64,000 nt of DNA from Rhodococcus pyridinivorans (GCF_900105195.1 NZ_FNRX01000002.1:4836001-4900000), one strand, 5' to 3'. Positions 10,066-19,027 are shown, counted from the first letter of the stretch. The notes: generated from the letters alone by a model not told the origin. Numbers and translations: made by a program.

Positions 10066-11613
10066 GTGAACACACGACCGAGAACCACTCCGGCCGCACT
10101 CGTACGTGCCGCCGACACCTGGCCGGACCTGCTCGCGATCGCCGATGGCGACACCCGGCTGACCTTCGCACAACTGCGCGACCACGTCCGCGATGTCGCC
10201 GCGGCGCTCGTCTCCCGCGGCGTCGAACGCGGTGCGCGCGTCGTCATCTGGTCGCCCAACACGTTCCACTGGGTGATCGCTGCCCTGGGTACACATTGGG
10301 CCGGCGGGGTCGTCGTACCCCTCAACACCCGCTACACCGGAAACGAGGCCGCCGACGTCGTCGAGCGCGTCCGCCCCGAGGCCCTCGTCGTGGTCGGCGA
10401 CTTCCTCGGTACCGACCGCTACACCGAACTGTGCAAGGCCGCTCCGGAACTGTCGATCCCGACGACCGTGCGGGTCCCGCTGGGCGGGAACGACGCGCCG
10501 ATCGACGGGATCGTCGAGTGGGCGGACTTCCTGTCCTCCGCCACCGACGCCGCCCGCACCGAGGCCGACGCGCGCGCCGCGGCCGTGACCCCCGACGACG
10601 TCTCCGACATCCTGTTCACCTCGGGCACGACCGGCCGCAGCAAGGGCGTGCTCAGCGCCCACCGTCAGTGCATCGGTGTCGCGCAGGCGTGGGCCGAGTG
10701 CGCCGAACTGACGATCGACGACAACTACCTGATCATCAACCCGTTCTTCCACAGCTTCGGGTACAAGGCCGGCTTCGTCGCCGCACTGCTCCATGGCTCC
10801 ACCGTCATCCCCCTCGCGACCTTCGACGTAGAGAAGGTCATGGCGATGGTCGCGGCCGAGCGCATCAGCGTCCTCCCGGGCGCCCCGACGATCTACCAGT
10901 CCATCCTCGACCACCCGCGGCGCGGCGAGTACGACCTGAGCAACCTGCGCATCGCCGTCACCGGCGCCGCACCCGTGCCCGTCTCCCTCGTCGAGCGCAT
11001 GCAGAACGAACTGAGCTTCGACGCGGTGCTCACCGCCTACGGGCAGACCGAGGCGGTCGTCGCGACGATGTGCCGCACCGACGACGATCCCGTCACCGTC
11101 TCCACCTCGTCCGGACGCGCCACCGCGGAGTTCGAGGTGCGCATCGGCGACAAGGGCGAGATCCTGCTGCGCGGCCCGAACGTCATGCTCGGTTATCTCG
11201 ACGATCCCGAGGCCACGGCCAAGACGATCGACGAGGACGGGTGGCTGCACACCGGCGATGTCGGGACCGTCGACGAACGCGGCTATCTCGACATCACCGA
11301 TCGTCTCAAGGACATGTACATCAGCGGCGGATTCAACGTCTATCCGGCGGAGGTCGAAGCGGCACTGCTGCACCTGCCGGGAGTCCACGAGGTCGGGGTG
11401 ATCGGTGTCCCCGACGAGCGCATGGGTGAGGTCGGCCGGGCGTTCGTGGTCCCGCTGGACGGACATCCGCTCACCGAGGACGACGTGATCACGTACGCCC
11501 GAGAGAAACTCGCCAACTTCAAAGCGCCGCGATCGGTTCGGTTCATCGATGCGCTGCCCCGAAACCCGTCCGGCAAGGTACTGAAGAACGTTCTGCGTGA
11601 GGAGAAGTCATGA
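10066..11613 (+). CDS. fadD3: HIP-CoA ligase FadD3
   Basis: 515 residues, an adenylate-forming acyl-CoA synthetase. P-loop motif LFTSGTTGRSKGV, the YGQTE motif, the hinge D-R-L-K-D (TDRLKDMYISGGFNVYP) and the catalytic lysine in NPSGKVLKN are all present. FadD3 activates HIP, the propionate left after loss of rings A and B, with CoA and so starts C/D-ring degradation and generates the KstR2 effector. The GTG start at 10066 has GGGAG five bases upstream. It heads the rightward operon; the following crotonase gene overlaps by four bases. Confidence 0.92.
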   Translation: MNTRPRTTPAALVRAADTWPDLLAIADGDTRLTFAQLRDHVRDVAAALVSRGVERGARVVIWSPNTFHWVIAALGTHWAGGVVVPLNTRYTGNEAADVVERVRPEALVVVGDFLGTDRYTELCKAAPELSIPTTVRVPLGGNDAPIDGIVEWADFLSSATDAARTEADARAAAVTPDDVSDILFTSGTTGRSKGVLSAHRQCIGVAQAWAECAELTIDDNYLIINPFFHSFGYKAGFVAALLHGSTVIPLATFDVEKVMAMVAAERISVLPGAPTIYQSILDHPRRGEYDLSNLRIAVTGAAPVPVSLVERMQNELSFDAVLTAYGQTEAVVATMCRTDDDPVTVSTSSGRATAEFEVRIGDKGEILLRGPNVMLGYLDDPEATAKTIDEDGWLHTGDVGTVDERGYLDITDRLKDMYISGGFNVYPAEVEAALLHLPGVHEVGVIGVPDERMGEVGRAFVVPLDGHPLTEDDVITYAREKLANFKAPRSVRFIDALPRNPSGKVLKNVLREEKS

Positions 11614-12479
11614 CCGTCCCGTTCGAGCCCGATGTCGTCACCTACGAGGTGCGCGACGGCGTCGCGATCGTCACTCTCAACCGACCCGATTACCGCAACG
11701 CCCAGAACTCGGTCATGACCTACGCGCTCGACGCCGCCTTCGAGAGGGCCGTCGAGGACGACGAGGTCAAGGTGATCGTGCTGGCCGGCAACGGCAAGCA
11801 CTTCTCCGCCGGCCACGATCTGGGCACCCCGGGCCGCGACCACCACGTCCACTACGACAACAAGGCCGTGATGTGGTGGGACCACGTCGACAAGCCCGGC
11901 GGCGACCAGCGCTACGCCCGTGAGATGGAGGTCTACCTGGGGATGTGCCGCCGCTGGCGCGAGATCCCCAAGCCCACCATCGCGTCGGTGCAGGGCGCCT
12001 GCATCGCCGGTGGTCTCATGCTGGCGTGGGTGTGCGACCTGATCGTCGCGTCCGAGGATGCCTTCTTCTCCGATCCCGTAGTCCGCATGGGCATCCCGGG
12101 TGTCGAGTACTTCGCGCACCCGTGGATCCTCGGAACGCGCTTCGCGAAGGAGATCCTCTACACCGGTGACCGTTTCAGTGCCCAGCGCGCCTACGAGGTG
12201 GGCATGGTCAGCCGCGTCGTGCCGCGTGAGGAACTCGAGAACGAGACCCTCGCCCTCGCCGCCCGCATCGCGGAGATGCCCCGCTTCGGGCTCGCGCTCA
12301 CCAAGCGCGCCGTCAACCAGTGCGAGGACCAGATGGGCATGCGCAACGGCATGGACTCGGTCTTCGGCCTGCACCACTTCGCGCACGCGCACAACGCCGA
12401 GGTCGGCGCCGACTCGCTCGGCGGCATGAACGCCAAGTCGATGGCCGCGAGCGCTCGTCCGGTGGAAGGAGCGAAGTAG
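11610..12479 (+). CDS. Enoyl-CoA hydratase/isomerase (crotonase) of the KstR2 operon
   Basis: 289 residues, crotonase fold with the oxyanion-hole segments KHFSAGHDLG and VQGACIAGGLMLAW. The ATG overlaps the fadD3 stop, and its own stop overlaps the next gene, so it is translated as part of the fadD3-fadE31-fadE32-fadE33 operon. The mycobacterial cluster lacks a crotonase at this place, so this is either a lineage-specific hydratase for an unsaturated CoA intermediate made by FadE30-33 or a functional replacement. It contains an insertion (DRDHHVHYDNKAVMWWDHV region, about residues 75-105) that lengthens the loop after the first oxyanion strand. The precise substrate cannot be read from sequence. 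Confidence 0.82.
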   Translation: MTVPFEPDVVTYEVRDGVAIVTLNRPDYRNAQNSVMTYALDAAFERAVEDDEVKVIVLAGNGKHFSAGHDLGTPGRDHHVHYDNKAVMWWDHVDKPGGDQRYAREMEVYLGMCRRWREIPKPTIASVQGACIAGGLMLAWVCDLIVASEDAFFSDPVVRMGIPGVEYFAHPWILGTRFAKEILYTGDRFSAQRAYEVGMVSRVVPREELENETLALAARIAEMPRFGLALTKRAVNQCEDQMGMRNGMDSVFGLHHFAHAHNAEVGADSLGGMNAKSMAASARPVEGAK

Positions 12480-13639
12480 TGGATCTGCAGCTCGACGACG
12501 CCACCCTCGCGTTCCGCGACGAGGTACGCGCCTTCCTCGCCGAGAACGTCCCCACGACGCCGCTCGAGTCGATGGACACGGCCGAGGGCTTCGAGGAACA
12601 CCGGCAGTGGGAACGGACCCTCGCCGATGCACGCCTGTCGGTCGTCTCCTGGCCCGAGGAACTCGGCGGCCGCGACGCGACCCTCGAGCAGTGGGTCGTG
12701 TTCGAGGAGGAGTACTACCGCGCCGGTGCGCCCGGCCGGGTGAGCCAGAACGGCATCTTCCTGCTCGCCCCCACCCTGTTCGAGCATGCCCACCCCGAAC
12801 AGCTCGCCCGCATCATGCCGCGCATGGCCCGGGCCGACGACATCTGGGCCCAGGCCTGGTCGGAACCCGAGTCCGGCTCCGACCTCGCGTCGCTGCGCTC
12901 GACCGCCACGAAAGTCGACGGCGGCTGGCTGCTCAACGGCCAGAAGACCTGGAGCTCGCGGGCGTCCTATGCCGACATGGGTTTCGGTCTGTTTCGCTCC
13001 GACCCGGAGGCCCAGCGGCACAAGGGCATCACCTACTTCATGTTCGACCTGCGGGCCGAGGGCGTCACCGTGCGACCGATCCCGCAGCTCGACGGTGAGC
13101 CGGGCTTCGCAGAGATCTTCCTCGAGGACGTCTTCGTCCCCGACGACCCGAAGCGTCCCGGTGAGTCCGGTGTGATCGGTGCGGTGAACGAAGGATGGCG
13201 GGTCGCGATGAGCACCGCCTCCAACGAGCGCGGTCTGTCGCTGCGTGCGCCGGGCCGATTCCTGGCGGCCACCGACCGGCTGCTGCGCGCCTACGGCGAG
13301 TCCGATCTCCACGGCGACACCGCGCTGCGCAACCGCGTCGCCGACGCGTGGATCGGGGCGCGCGCCTACGAGCTGTCGACCTGGGCGACCGTCACGCGCC
13401 TGACCGCGGGCGGACAGCTCGGCGCCGAATCGTCGATCAACAAGGTGTTCTGGTCCGAGTGGGACATCGCCGCGCATGAGACGGCGCTCGACCTGCAGGG
13501 TGCGGACGCCGAACTCGTCGACGGCTGGACCGACGGTTACCTGTTCTCGCTGTCGGGCCCGATCTACGCCGGTACCAACGAAATCCAGAAGAACGTCATT
13601 GCCGAGCGGCTGCTCGGCCTTCCGAGGGGTGATCGATGA
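12479..13639 (+). CDS. fadE31: Acyl-CoA dehydrogenase FadE31
   Basis: 386 residues from a GTG sharing one base with the crotonase stop. Signatures: WSEPESGSDLASLRSTAT and the terminal AGTNEIQKNVIAERLLGLPRG. In mycobacteria FadE31 forms heteromeric alpha2beta2 dehydrogenases with FadE32 or FadE33, one subunit contributing most of the active site. Here it is followed by two such partners in the same order. The longer frame to 12320 runs antisense-like through the crotonase gene and is rejected. Confidence 0.87.
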   Translation: MDLQLDDATLAFRDEVRAFLAENVPTTPLESMDTAEGFEEHRQWERTLADARLSVVSWPEELGGRDATLEQWVVFEEEYYRAGAPGRVSQNGIFLLAPTLFEHAHPEQLARIMPRMARADDIWAQAWSEPESGSDLASLRSTATKVDGGWLLNGQKTWSSRASYADMGFGLFRSDPEAQRHKGITYFMFDLRAEGVTVRPIPQLDGEPGFAEIFLEDVFVPDDPKRPGESGVIGAVNEGWRVAMSTASNERGLSLRAPGRFLAATDRLLRAYGESDLHGDTALRNRVADAWIGARAYELSTWATVTRLTAGGQLGAESSINKVFWSEWDIAAHETALDLQGADAELVDGWTDGYLFSLSGPIYAGTNEIQKNVIAERLLGLPRGDR

Positions 13640-14607
13640 GATTCGCACTCGACGAGTCCCATGAGGACTTCGCGTCCAGTATCGACGCCCTGCTCACCAA
13701 GTCGGATATGCCGCAGGTGATCCGTGCGTGGAACAGCGGCGACACGGCACCGGGTCTGCAGGTGTGGGAGCGACTGGCCGAGACCGGCGTCAACGGTCTG
13801 CTCGTTGCCGAGGAGCACGACGGCCTCGGGGCCGACGCGGTCGATCTCGTCGTCGCCGTCGAACAGCTCGGTCGCCACGCTGTGCCCGGTCCGGTGGTCG
13901 AAACCGTCGCGGTGGCACCGGTTCTGCTCGCCGCCGTGGCACCCGAGCGTCTCGGCCCGCTTGCCGCCGGATCGCTCGCCACCGTCGCGATGCTCCCCCA
14001 CGCGCCGTACGCGGTCGACGCGCACGTCGCCGACCTCGCGCTGCACGTCGCCGACGGCACCGTCTCGATGGGCACCGCCGGGGACACGCGCGAGTCGGTC
14101 GACCGGTCGCGCACGCTCGCCTCGCTCACCGTCGGCGAGTCGCTCGGATCCACAGATACCGCTGCGGCTTTCGACATCGGTGTCCTCGCGTCTGCAGCTC
14201 AGCTCCAAGGCCTGGGCCGGACTCTGCTCGACACCACCGTCGAGTACGCGCAGCAGCGCAAGCAGTTCGGCCGCGCGATCGGCTCCTTCCAGGCGGTCAA
14301 GCACCATCTCGCCGAGGTGGCGGTCGCGCTGGAGATGGCACGTCCGCTGCTGCACGGTGCGGCCATCGCCGTCCGCGACGAGCTGTCCACCGCGTCCCGG
14401 GACGTCTCGGCGGCCAAGGTCGCGTGCGGCGACGCCGCCTATCTCGCCGCGCGCACGGCACTGCAGGTGCACGGCGCGATCGGCTACACCCAGGAATACG
14501 ATCTGTCGCTGTGGATCACGAAGGTCCGCGCGCTCGTCACCGCGTGGGGTACCCCCGACGAGCACCGGGCACGCGTGGTCGCGGCACTCGAGAGCGAGGC
14601 GTCATGA
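13636..14607 (+). CDS. fadE32: Acyl-CoA dehydrogenase subunit FadE32
   Basis: 323 residues, shorter than a stand-alone acyl-CoA dehydrogenase (about 380). Typical small-subunit features: an alanine-rich middle domain, VEYAQQRKQFGRAIGSFQAV, and C-terminal LQVHGAIGYTQEYDLSLW. Small subunits of this type work only in complex, here presumably with FadE31. Starts at ATG 13636 overlapping the fadE31 stop; the next gene overlaps its stop (ATGA). By synteny with Rv3563 the complex acts on a ring-opened C/D intermediate. Confidence 0.87.
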   Translation: MRFALDESHEDFASSIDALLTKSDMPQVIRAWNSGDTAPGLQVWERLAETGVNGLLVAEEHDGLGADAVDLVVAVEQLGRHAVPGPVVETVAVAPVLLAAVAPERLGPLAAGSLATVAMLPHAPYAVDAHVADLALHVADGTVSMGTAGDTRESVDRSRTLASLTVGESLGSTDTAAAFDIGVLASAAQLQGLGRTLLDTTVEYAQQRKQFGRAIGSFQAVKHHLAEVAVALEMARPLLHGAAIAVRDELSTASRDVSAAKVACGDAAYLAARTALQVHGAIGYTQEYDLSLWITKVRALVTAWGTPDEHRARVVAALESEAS

Positions 14608-15653
14608 CGTTCGAGACGGAAGATCTTGCCGCACTGCGGGACTCGGTGCGTACCCTGCTCGCCAAGCACTCCGATTCGGCTGCCGTCCGGCGGGCGATCA
14701 CGACCGGCAGCGGGTACGACGACGAACTGTGGACGATGCTCGTCGAGCAGGTCGGGGTCGCAGCCCTCGCCGTTCCGGAGGAGTACGACGGTGTGGGCGC
14801 CTCGTGGGTCGAGGCCCACGTGGTGCTCGAGGAACTCGGCCGCACGCTCACCCCGTCACCGTTCCTGGGGTCGGCGGTACTCGCGGCGCAGACCGTGCTG
14901 CTGTCCGGTGATGCCGACGCGGCGGCGCGTCTGCTCCCCGGCATCGCGGCCGGCGAGGTCGTCGCGGTGTGCTGGGCGTCGGCCACCGGCTGGCAGCGTC
15001 CCGGCGTGAGCGCCGAGGGCAACGTGCTGACCGGAACCGCGCACTACGTGCTCGGCGGCGACATCGCGTCCACCCTGCTCGTGCTCGCCGCCGACGGTGA
15101 CACGGTCGGCCTGTTCGAGGTCGATCCGGAGACCGACGGGGTGTTGCGGCGCCGCGTGCCCACGATGGATCCCACGCGTTCCCTCGCGGAGGTGTCGTTC
15201 TCGGCGGTGACCGGTCGTCGCCTGTCATCGTCCGACGATCTCGTCGACCGGTTGCGGGCGTCCGCGGCGATCGCCCTGTCGGCCGAGCAGGTGGGTGCCG
15301 CGCAAGCGGTGCTCGACCTGACCGTCGACTACGCGAAGAACCGCAAGCAGTTCGGTCGCGCAATCGGGTCGTTCCAGGCGCTCAAGCACCGCATGGCCGA
15401 CATGTACGCGCTCGTGGAGACGGCGCGATCGATGTCGTATGCGGCTGCGTTGTCGCAGGATCCGCAGGACGCGTACGCCGCGAAGATCTACTGTTCGGAA
15501 GCCTTCCAACAGGTCGCGTCGGAGGCCGTGCAGCTGCACGGCGGGATCGCGATCACCTGGGAGCACGACGCGCAGTTGTTCTTCAAACGGGCGCACGGCA
15601 GCGCCCAGTTGTTCGGGCAACCGCGCGAGTACCTGAGCGCAATATCCGCCTGA
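14604..15653 (+). CDS. fadE33: Acyl-CoA dehydrogenase subunit FadE33
   Basis: 349 residues with VDYAKNRKQFGRAIGSFQAL, then VQLHGGIAITWEHDAQLFFK near the C-terminus, diagnostic of the FadE32/33 small-subunit class. It is the second candidate partner for FadE31 and the last gene of the rightward KstR2 operon, coupled to fadE32 by an ATGA overlap. Rv3564 is its positional counterpart. I see no clear terminator hairpin in the bases that follow. Confidence 0.87.
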   Translation: MTFETEDLAALRDSVRTLLAKHSDSAAVRRAITTGSGYDDELWTMLVEQVGVAALAVPEEYDGVGASWVEAHVVLEELGRTLTPSPFLGSAVLAAQTVLLSGDADAAARLLPGIAAGEVVAVCWASATGWQRPGVSAEGNVLTGTAHYVLGGDIASTLLVLAADGDTVGLFEVDPETDGVLRRRVPTMDPTRSLAEVSFSAVTGRRLSSSDDLVDRLRASAAIALSAEQVGAAQAVLDLTVDYAKNRKQFGRAIGSFQALKHRMADMYALVETARSMSYAAALSQDPQDAYAAKIYCSEAFQQVASEAVQLHGGIAITWEHDAQLFFKRAHGSAQLFGQPREYLSAISA

Positions 15654-15688
15654 GCAATATCGTCGGCGGCGATCCCTGCGAAAGATCG

Positions 15689-15901
15689 GTGATGCGCCTC
15701 CTCGATTCCTCGGTTCCACTCCCCGTGCGTCCCCGCCGCGTCCTCGTGGCGGGGACGTCGAGGAGTTCACCGCGCACCCACGGTGGGTACCGCGACCGCG
15801 TCCTCACCGCGCTCGCACAACGTCCCGATCTGCCGGTCGTGCGGCTGACGGGCCGACGGGAGGTCGATACGTGGGCGGCGCTGCTCGCCTGCCGTCCCCC
15901 C
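15689..15901 (+). pseudogene. Remnant of a P-loop (adenylate kinase-like) protein
   Basis: A short frame joins an N-terminal piece (LPVRPRRVLVAGTS, the strand and first residues of a Walker A loop) directly to a C-terminal piece (YRDRVLTALAQRPDLPVVRL, then REVDTW). Actinobacterial AAA/adenylate kinase-like proteins have the same two ends about 130-150 residues apart, with GSGKTT following VLVAGTS. Here the phosphate loop and catalytic core are absent, so it is non-functional. Lower certainty than the other remnants because the surviving pieces are short. The rest of 15654-16011 holds nothing else I can identify. Confidence 0.5.
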
Positions 15902-16011
15902 GGCGTCCGGCGGATGAACTCGACACCCGTCCTCGGAGCCCGCGGGCCGGAGAGCACCCGATCGTCCGGGATCACTCGCGCCCGCCGCGGCGGCTCGCTA
16001 ACGTCGGAGAG

Positions 16012-16887
16012 ATGACACCTCCCACGATCACGCTGAATTCCGGAACGACGATCCCGCAGCTGGGCCTGGGAGTCTGGCAGGCCACCAACGACGAGACCGA
16101 ACACGCGGTCCGATACGCGATCGACGAGGCCGGTTACCGGCACATCGACACGGCCGCGGCCTACGGCAACGAGGAAGGCGTCGGCCGCGCGCTCACCGCG
16201 TCGTCGGTGCCGCGCGAGGACATCTTCGTCACCACCAAGCTGTGGAACGCCGATCAGGGTTACGAGCCGGCACTGAAGGCATTCGACACGAGCCTGAAGA
16301 AGCTGGGCACCGAGTACGTCGACCTCTACCTGATCCACTGGCCGCTGCAGGACCGCGAACGGATCCTGCGCACCTGGGACGCCCTCGAGAAGATCGCCGA
16401 GTCCGGGCGCGCGAAGGCGGTCGGGGTGTGCAACTTCGAACCGCACCACCTGCAGTTGCTCGTCGATCGTGGCGGGTTGTTGCCTGCGGTGGATCAGGTG
16501 GAGTTGCATCCGCACCTGCCGCAGCAGGAGATCCGCCGGTTCGCGTCCGAGCACGGCATCGCCGTCGAGTCGTGGAGCCCGCTCGGTGGCACGAGCAACT
16601 CGGGGTGGGGTCCGAACTCGAAGCCGAACACCCTGCTCGTCGACCCGATCGTCACCCGCATCGCCGATCGTCACAGCAAGTCGGCCGCGCAGGTGCTGAT
16701 CCGCTGGCATCTGCAGAACGGGCTGATCGTCATCCCGAAGTCGGTGCACGAGCAGCGCATCTCCCAGAACATCGACGTCTTCGACTTCGAACTCGACGAG
16801 CTCGACCTCAGCGAACTCGACACGCTCGACGACGGCACGCGGGTGGGCGCGCATCCCGACGAGATGAACATCGGCGCTCCTTCCTAG
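16012..16887 (+). CDS. Aldo/keto reductase
   Basis: 291 residues beginning MTPPTITLNSGTTIPQLGLG. The AKR tetrad is visible: Asp (HIDTAAAYGNE), Tyr in the same stretch, Lys (FVTTKLW) and His (DLYLIHWPL). NADPH-binding IPKSVHEQRISQNIDVFDF lies near the C-terminus. It belongs with the 2,5-diketo-gluconate reductase-like AKR5 group and probably reduces small aldehydes or ketones; the substrate is unknown. It follows the KstR2 operon by 358 bp on the same strand and is not obviously part of it. The longer frame to 15871 lacks AKR similarity before the chosen ATG. Confidence 0.9.
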   Translation: MTPPTITLNSGTTIPQLGLGVWQATNDETEHAVRYAIDEAGYRHIDTAAAYGNEEGVGRALTASSVPREDIFVTTKLWNADQGYEPALKAFDTSLKKLGTEYVDLYLIHWPLQDRERILRTWDALEKIAESGRAKAVGVCNFEPHHLQLLVDRGGLLPAVDQVELHPHLPQQEIRRFASEHGIAVESWSPLGGTSNSGWGPNSKPNTLLVDPIVTRIADRHSKSAAQVLIRWHLQNGLIVIPKSVHEQRISQNIDVFDFELDELDLSELDTLDDGTRVGAHPDEMNIGAPS

Positions 16888-16957
16888 TCCCTTCCCCCGG
16901 AACTGGAGCGTGTTCTCATTGTCGGGGGTACGCACGTCCGACTTCCGGAAGGCAGCG

Positions 16958-17695
16958 ATGAGCGAGACGACGACGCATGTGGTGCTGGGCAAGCCGGTCA
17001 CCATGCCCGTGCAGGTCCGAACGGCCACGGCGTTCATGGGCATGTTCTCGGTTCCCGTGCGCCCCGCGCAGGAACTCGTCGCCCGCACCGGGCTCGAGAT
17101 CCTGCAGTACCGCCCGGGCCACGGGATCTGCACGCTCGTCTTCGTGGACTACGTCGACGGGGACCTCGGTCCGTACAACGAGTTCGGGGTGTGCTTCCTC
17201 GTCCGCAACCATCACAACCGCGGCGACGGCATCGTCGGCGACTGGCGGAGCCTGGTCGGCGGGCAGGCCGGTGCGCTCATCCACCATCTGCCCGTCGACG
17301 GCGACTTCACTCTTGCGGCGGGACGCGGCATTTGGGGTTTCCCGAAGACCCTCGCCGACTTCGACACCGACCACGACAGCAGCACCAAGCGCGGTTCGGT
17401 CTCCGCCGACGGTGTGCTGATCGCCGAACTGGCGGTGGCGCCCGGATTTCCGGTGCCGGGCAACGGCCTTGCAGCCTCGCTCGCCGCCTACTCGCACATC
17501 GACGACGTCACCCGCTGCACGACCTGGGAGATGAATCCGAGCGGCGTGCGCACCCGGCTCGGCGGCGCGACCCTACGGTTGGGGACGCATCCGATCGCCG
17601 ACGAACTGCGGTCGCTCGGTCTGCCCCGACGCGCACTGACCTCGTCGTCGATCGCCGATCTGCGGATGATCTTCGGCAACGCGACCGTCGTCTGA
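16958..17695 (+). CDS. Acetoacetate decarboxylase-family protein
   Basis: 245 residues from the ATG of MSETTTHVVLGKPVTMPVQV. The fold signature includes a conserved lysine in GRGIWGFPKTLADF (the Schiff-base position of acetoacetate decarboxylase). The family also contains non-decarboxylating lyases and aldolases, so the reaction is not certain. An in-frame start at 16910 would add 16 residues with no family similarity. A weak KstR-like sequence (16904-16917) lies about 40 bp upstream of the chosen start. A hairpin separates it from the convergent membrane-protein gene. Confidence 0.8.
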   Translation: MSETTTHVVLGKPVTMPVQVRTATAFMGMFSVPVRPAQELVARTGLEILQYRPGHGICTLVFVDYVDGDLGPYNEFGVCFLVRNHHNRGDGIVGDWRSLVGGQAGALIHHLPVDGDFTLAAGRGIWGFPKTLADFDTDHDSSTKRGSVSADGVLIAELAVAPGFPVPGNGLAASLAAYSHIDDVTRCTTWEMNPSGVRTRLGGATLRLGTHPIADELRSLGLPRRALTSSSIADLRMIFGNATVV

Positions 17696-17697
17696 GA

Positions 17698-17717
17698 CTC
17701 TCCTGGACTCAGGAGAG
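17698..17717. terminator. Short bidirectional hairpin
   Basis: CTCTCCTG-gact-CAGGAGAG, an 8-bp perfect stem placed between the stop of the decarboxylase-like gene and the last codons of the convergent membrane-protein gene, whose stop it includes. Confidence 0.5.
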
Positions 17718-18332
17718 CGCGCCCGAGACGGCGAGGACGATCACCGCGACACCCAGCAGGGTGTCGAGCACACCGCAGAACTCCGCGAGCGAGCGGGCGA
17801 CCACGGTGTTCCGGCGGAAATGAAGGTAGTCCCACGCGGCGTGACCGAGCAGTCCGAGCCCGACGATCACGCCCGCCGGGACGGGGGTGACCGTCACCGC
17901 GGCCACCGCGACGGCACCGAAACCCAGCATGGCCACGGTCGACGGCCCGACGAGCATCGCCCGGCCGGCCGGGGTGCGCGCGAGTCCGTAGACGGCGCCC
18001 GCGGCACCGATCGCAACCATCACCACGGTGATCTCGACCGGCACCCCGAACGCGACGACGGCGACCTTGCCGACGCCGATCAGCGCGACGGCGCCGAGGA
18101 ACAGCGGCCAAGCCGCGCTGCGACGACCCAGTACGGCGGCACCGAGATAGACCAGTGCCGCGCCGGTGAGGATCGCCGGGAAGTCGGTGCCCCCGTCCGC
18201 GAGGACGAACGCGGCGAGGGCGACTGCGACGAGGCTCGGCCACCGGCGCAGCACCCCTCGTAGCAGCGCCTTCGGGTCGATGCCGGTCGCAGGTCGATCG
18301 ACGGGGACGATGGTGATGTCGGAGCTCGTCAT
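17709..18332 (-). CDS. Predicted membrane protein
   Basis: 207 residues with a short cytoplasmic N-terminus (MTSSDITIVPVDRP) and about six hydrophobic helices (LVAVALAAFVLADG, FPAILTGAALVYLGAAVLG, WPLFLGAVALIGVGKVAVVA and so on), ending with a helix ILAVSGALS-like tail. I recognise no named family. The motif HAAWDYLHFRRNTV near residue 165 is the only strikingly hydrophilic conserved-looking loop. It diverges from the TetR gene at 18416 across two matching operator-like repeats, so it is probably that regulator's target. Confidence 0.75.
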   Translation of the reverse strand: MTSSDITIVPVDRPATGIDPKALLRGVLRRWPSLVAVALAAFVLADGGTDFPAILTGAALVYLGAAVLGRRSAAWPLFLGAVALIGVGKVAVVAFGVPVEITVVMVAIGAAGAVYGLARTPAGRAMLVGPSTVAMLGFGAVAVAAVTVTPVPAGVIVGLGLLGHAAWDYLHFRRNTVVARSLAEFCGVLDTLLGVAVIVLAVSGALS

Positions 18333-18347
18333 GAGGATCCGCCTAAG

Positions 18348-18401
18348 TTGAACAGTGATGTTCGAGTTGATGGTCAGCGTAACCTGAACATCAATGTTCG
18401 A
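18348..18401. promoter_or_regulatory. Paired TetR operator candidates
   Basis: Two copies of an 18-bp inverted repeat, TTGAACA-gtga-TGTTCGA (18348-18365) and CTGAACA-tcaa-TGTTCGA (18384-18401), 36 bp centre to centre, in the gap between the divergent membrane-protein and TetR genes. They fit autoregulation plus control of the membrane protein. Confidence 0.75.
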
Positions 18402-18415
18402 CAAGAGGAGGATCC

Positions 18416-19021
18416 GTGACCACCCACGAGGCATCCCGCCGTCCCGTATCGCTTCGCACCAGGAAACGTGCGGACGCCGAGCGGAACATCGAGGCGATCC
18501 TCGACGCCGCGCGCATCGCACTCAGTCGTGACCCCGACGCGAGCATCGGGGAGATCGCCAAGGCCGCCGGCGTCGGGCGTGTCACCCTCTACGGCCACTT
18601 CCCCACTCGCGCAGAACTCGTCACCGCCGTGGTGCAGCGCGCGCTCGCCGAGGCGGAACAGACCGTGGACCGGATCGACCTCACGGGCGACCCCCGCGAC
18701 GCCCTTCACCGCCTCATCGCGGGCTCGTGGTCGCTGACCGCCGACGCGGGGGCACTGCTCGCGGCCGCCGAACAAGCACTTCCCGCCGAGGACGTACGCG
18801 CCGCACACGACGGCCTGCTCGCCCGCGCGACCGCCCTCATCGAGCGCGGTCGCGCCGAAGGGGCGTTCCGCACCGACCTGTCGTCGTCCTGGCTGGCGTC
18901 GGTCCTGCACAGCCTGGTCCATTGTGCCGCAACCGAAGTCGCGGCAGGACGGTTGGCGTCGGAGGACGCCGGCGGCAACATCGCCGCAACGGCCCTGTCG
19001 TCGTTCACCCCTCCCGGCTGA
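18416..19021 (+). CDS. TetR-family transcriptional regulator
   Basis: 201 residues from a GTG at 18416 preceded by AAGAGGAGG. Helix-turn-helix: DASIGEIAKAAGVGRVTLYG, then HFPTRAELV. The C-terminal ligand domain is Ala-rich with no assignable ligand. Two inverted repeats lie directly upstream (18348-18401), the second ending 14 bp before the start codon, so negative autoregulation is likely. It is neither KstR nor KstR2. Confidence 0.88.
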   Translation: MTTHEASRRPVSLRTRKRADAERNIEAILDAARIALSRDPDASIGEIAKAAGVGRVTLYGHFPTRAELVTAVVQRALAEAEQTVDRIDLTGDPRDALHRLIAGSWSLTADAGALLAAAEQALPAEDVRAAHDGLLARATALIERGRAEGAFRTDLSSSWLASVLHSLVHCAATEVAAGRLASEDAGGNIAATALSSFTPPG

Positions 19022-19027
19022 GCCGTA

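Noticed and set aside
10036..11466. 476-codon minus-strand frame opposite fadD3
   Set aside because: Biased composition and complete overlap with an intact acyl-CoA ligase.
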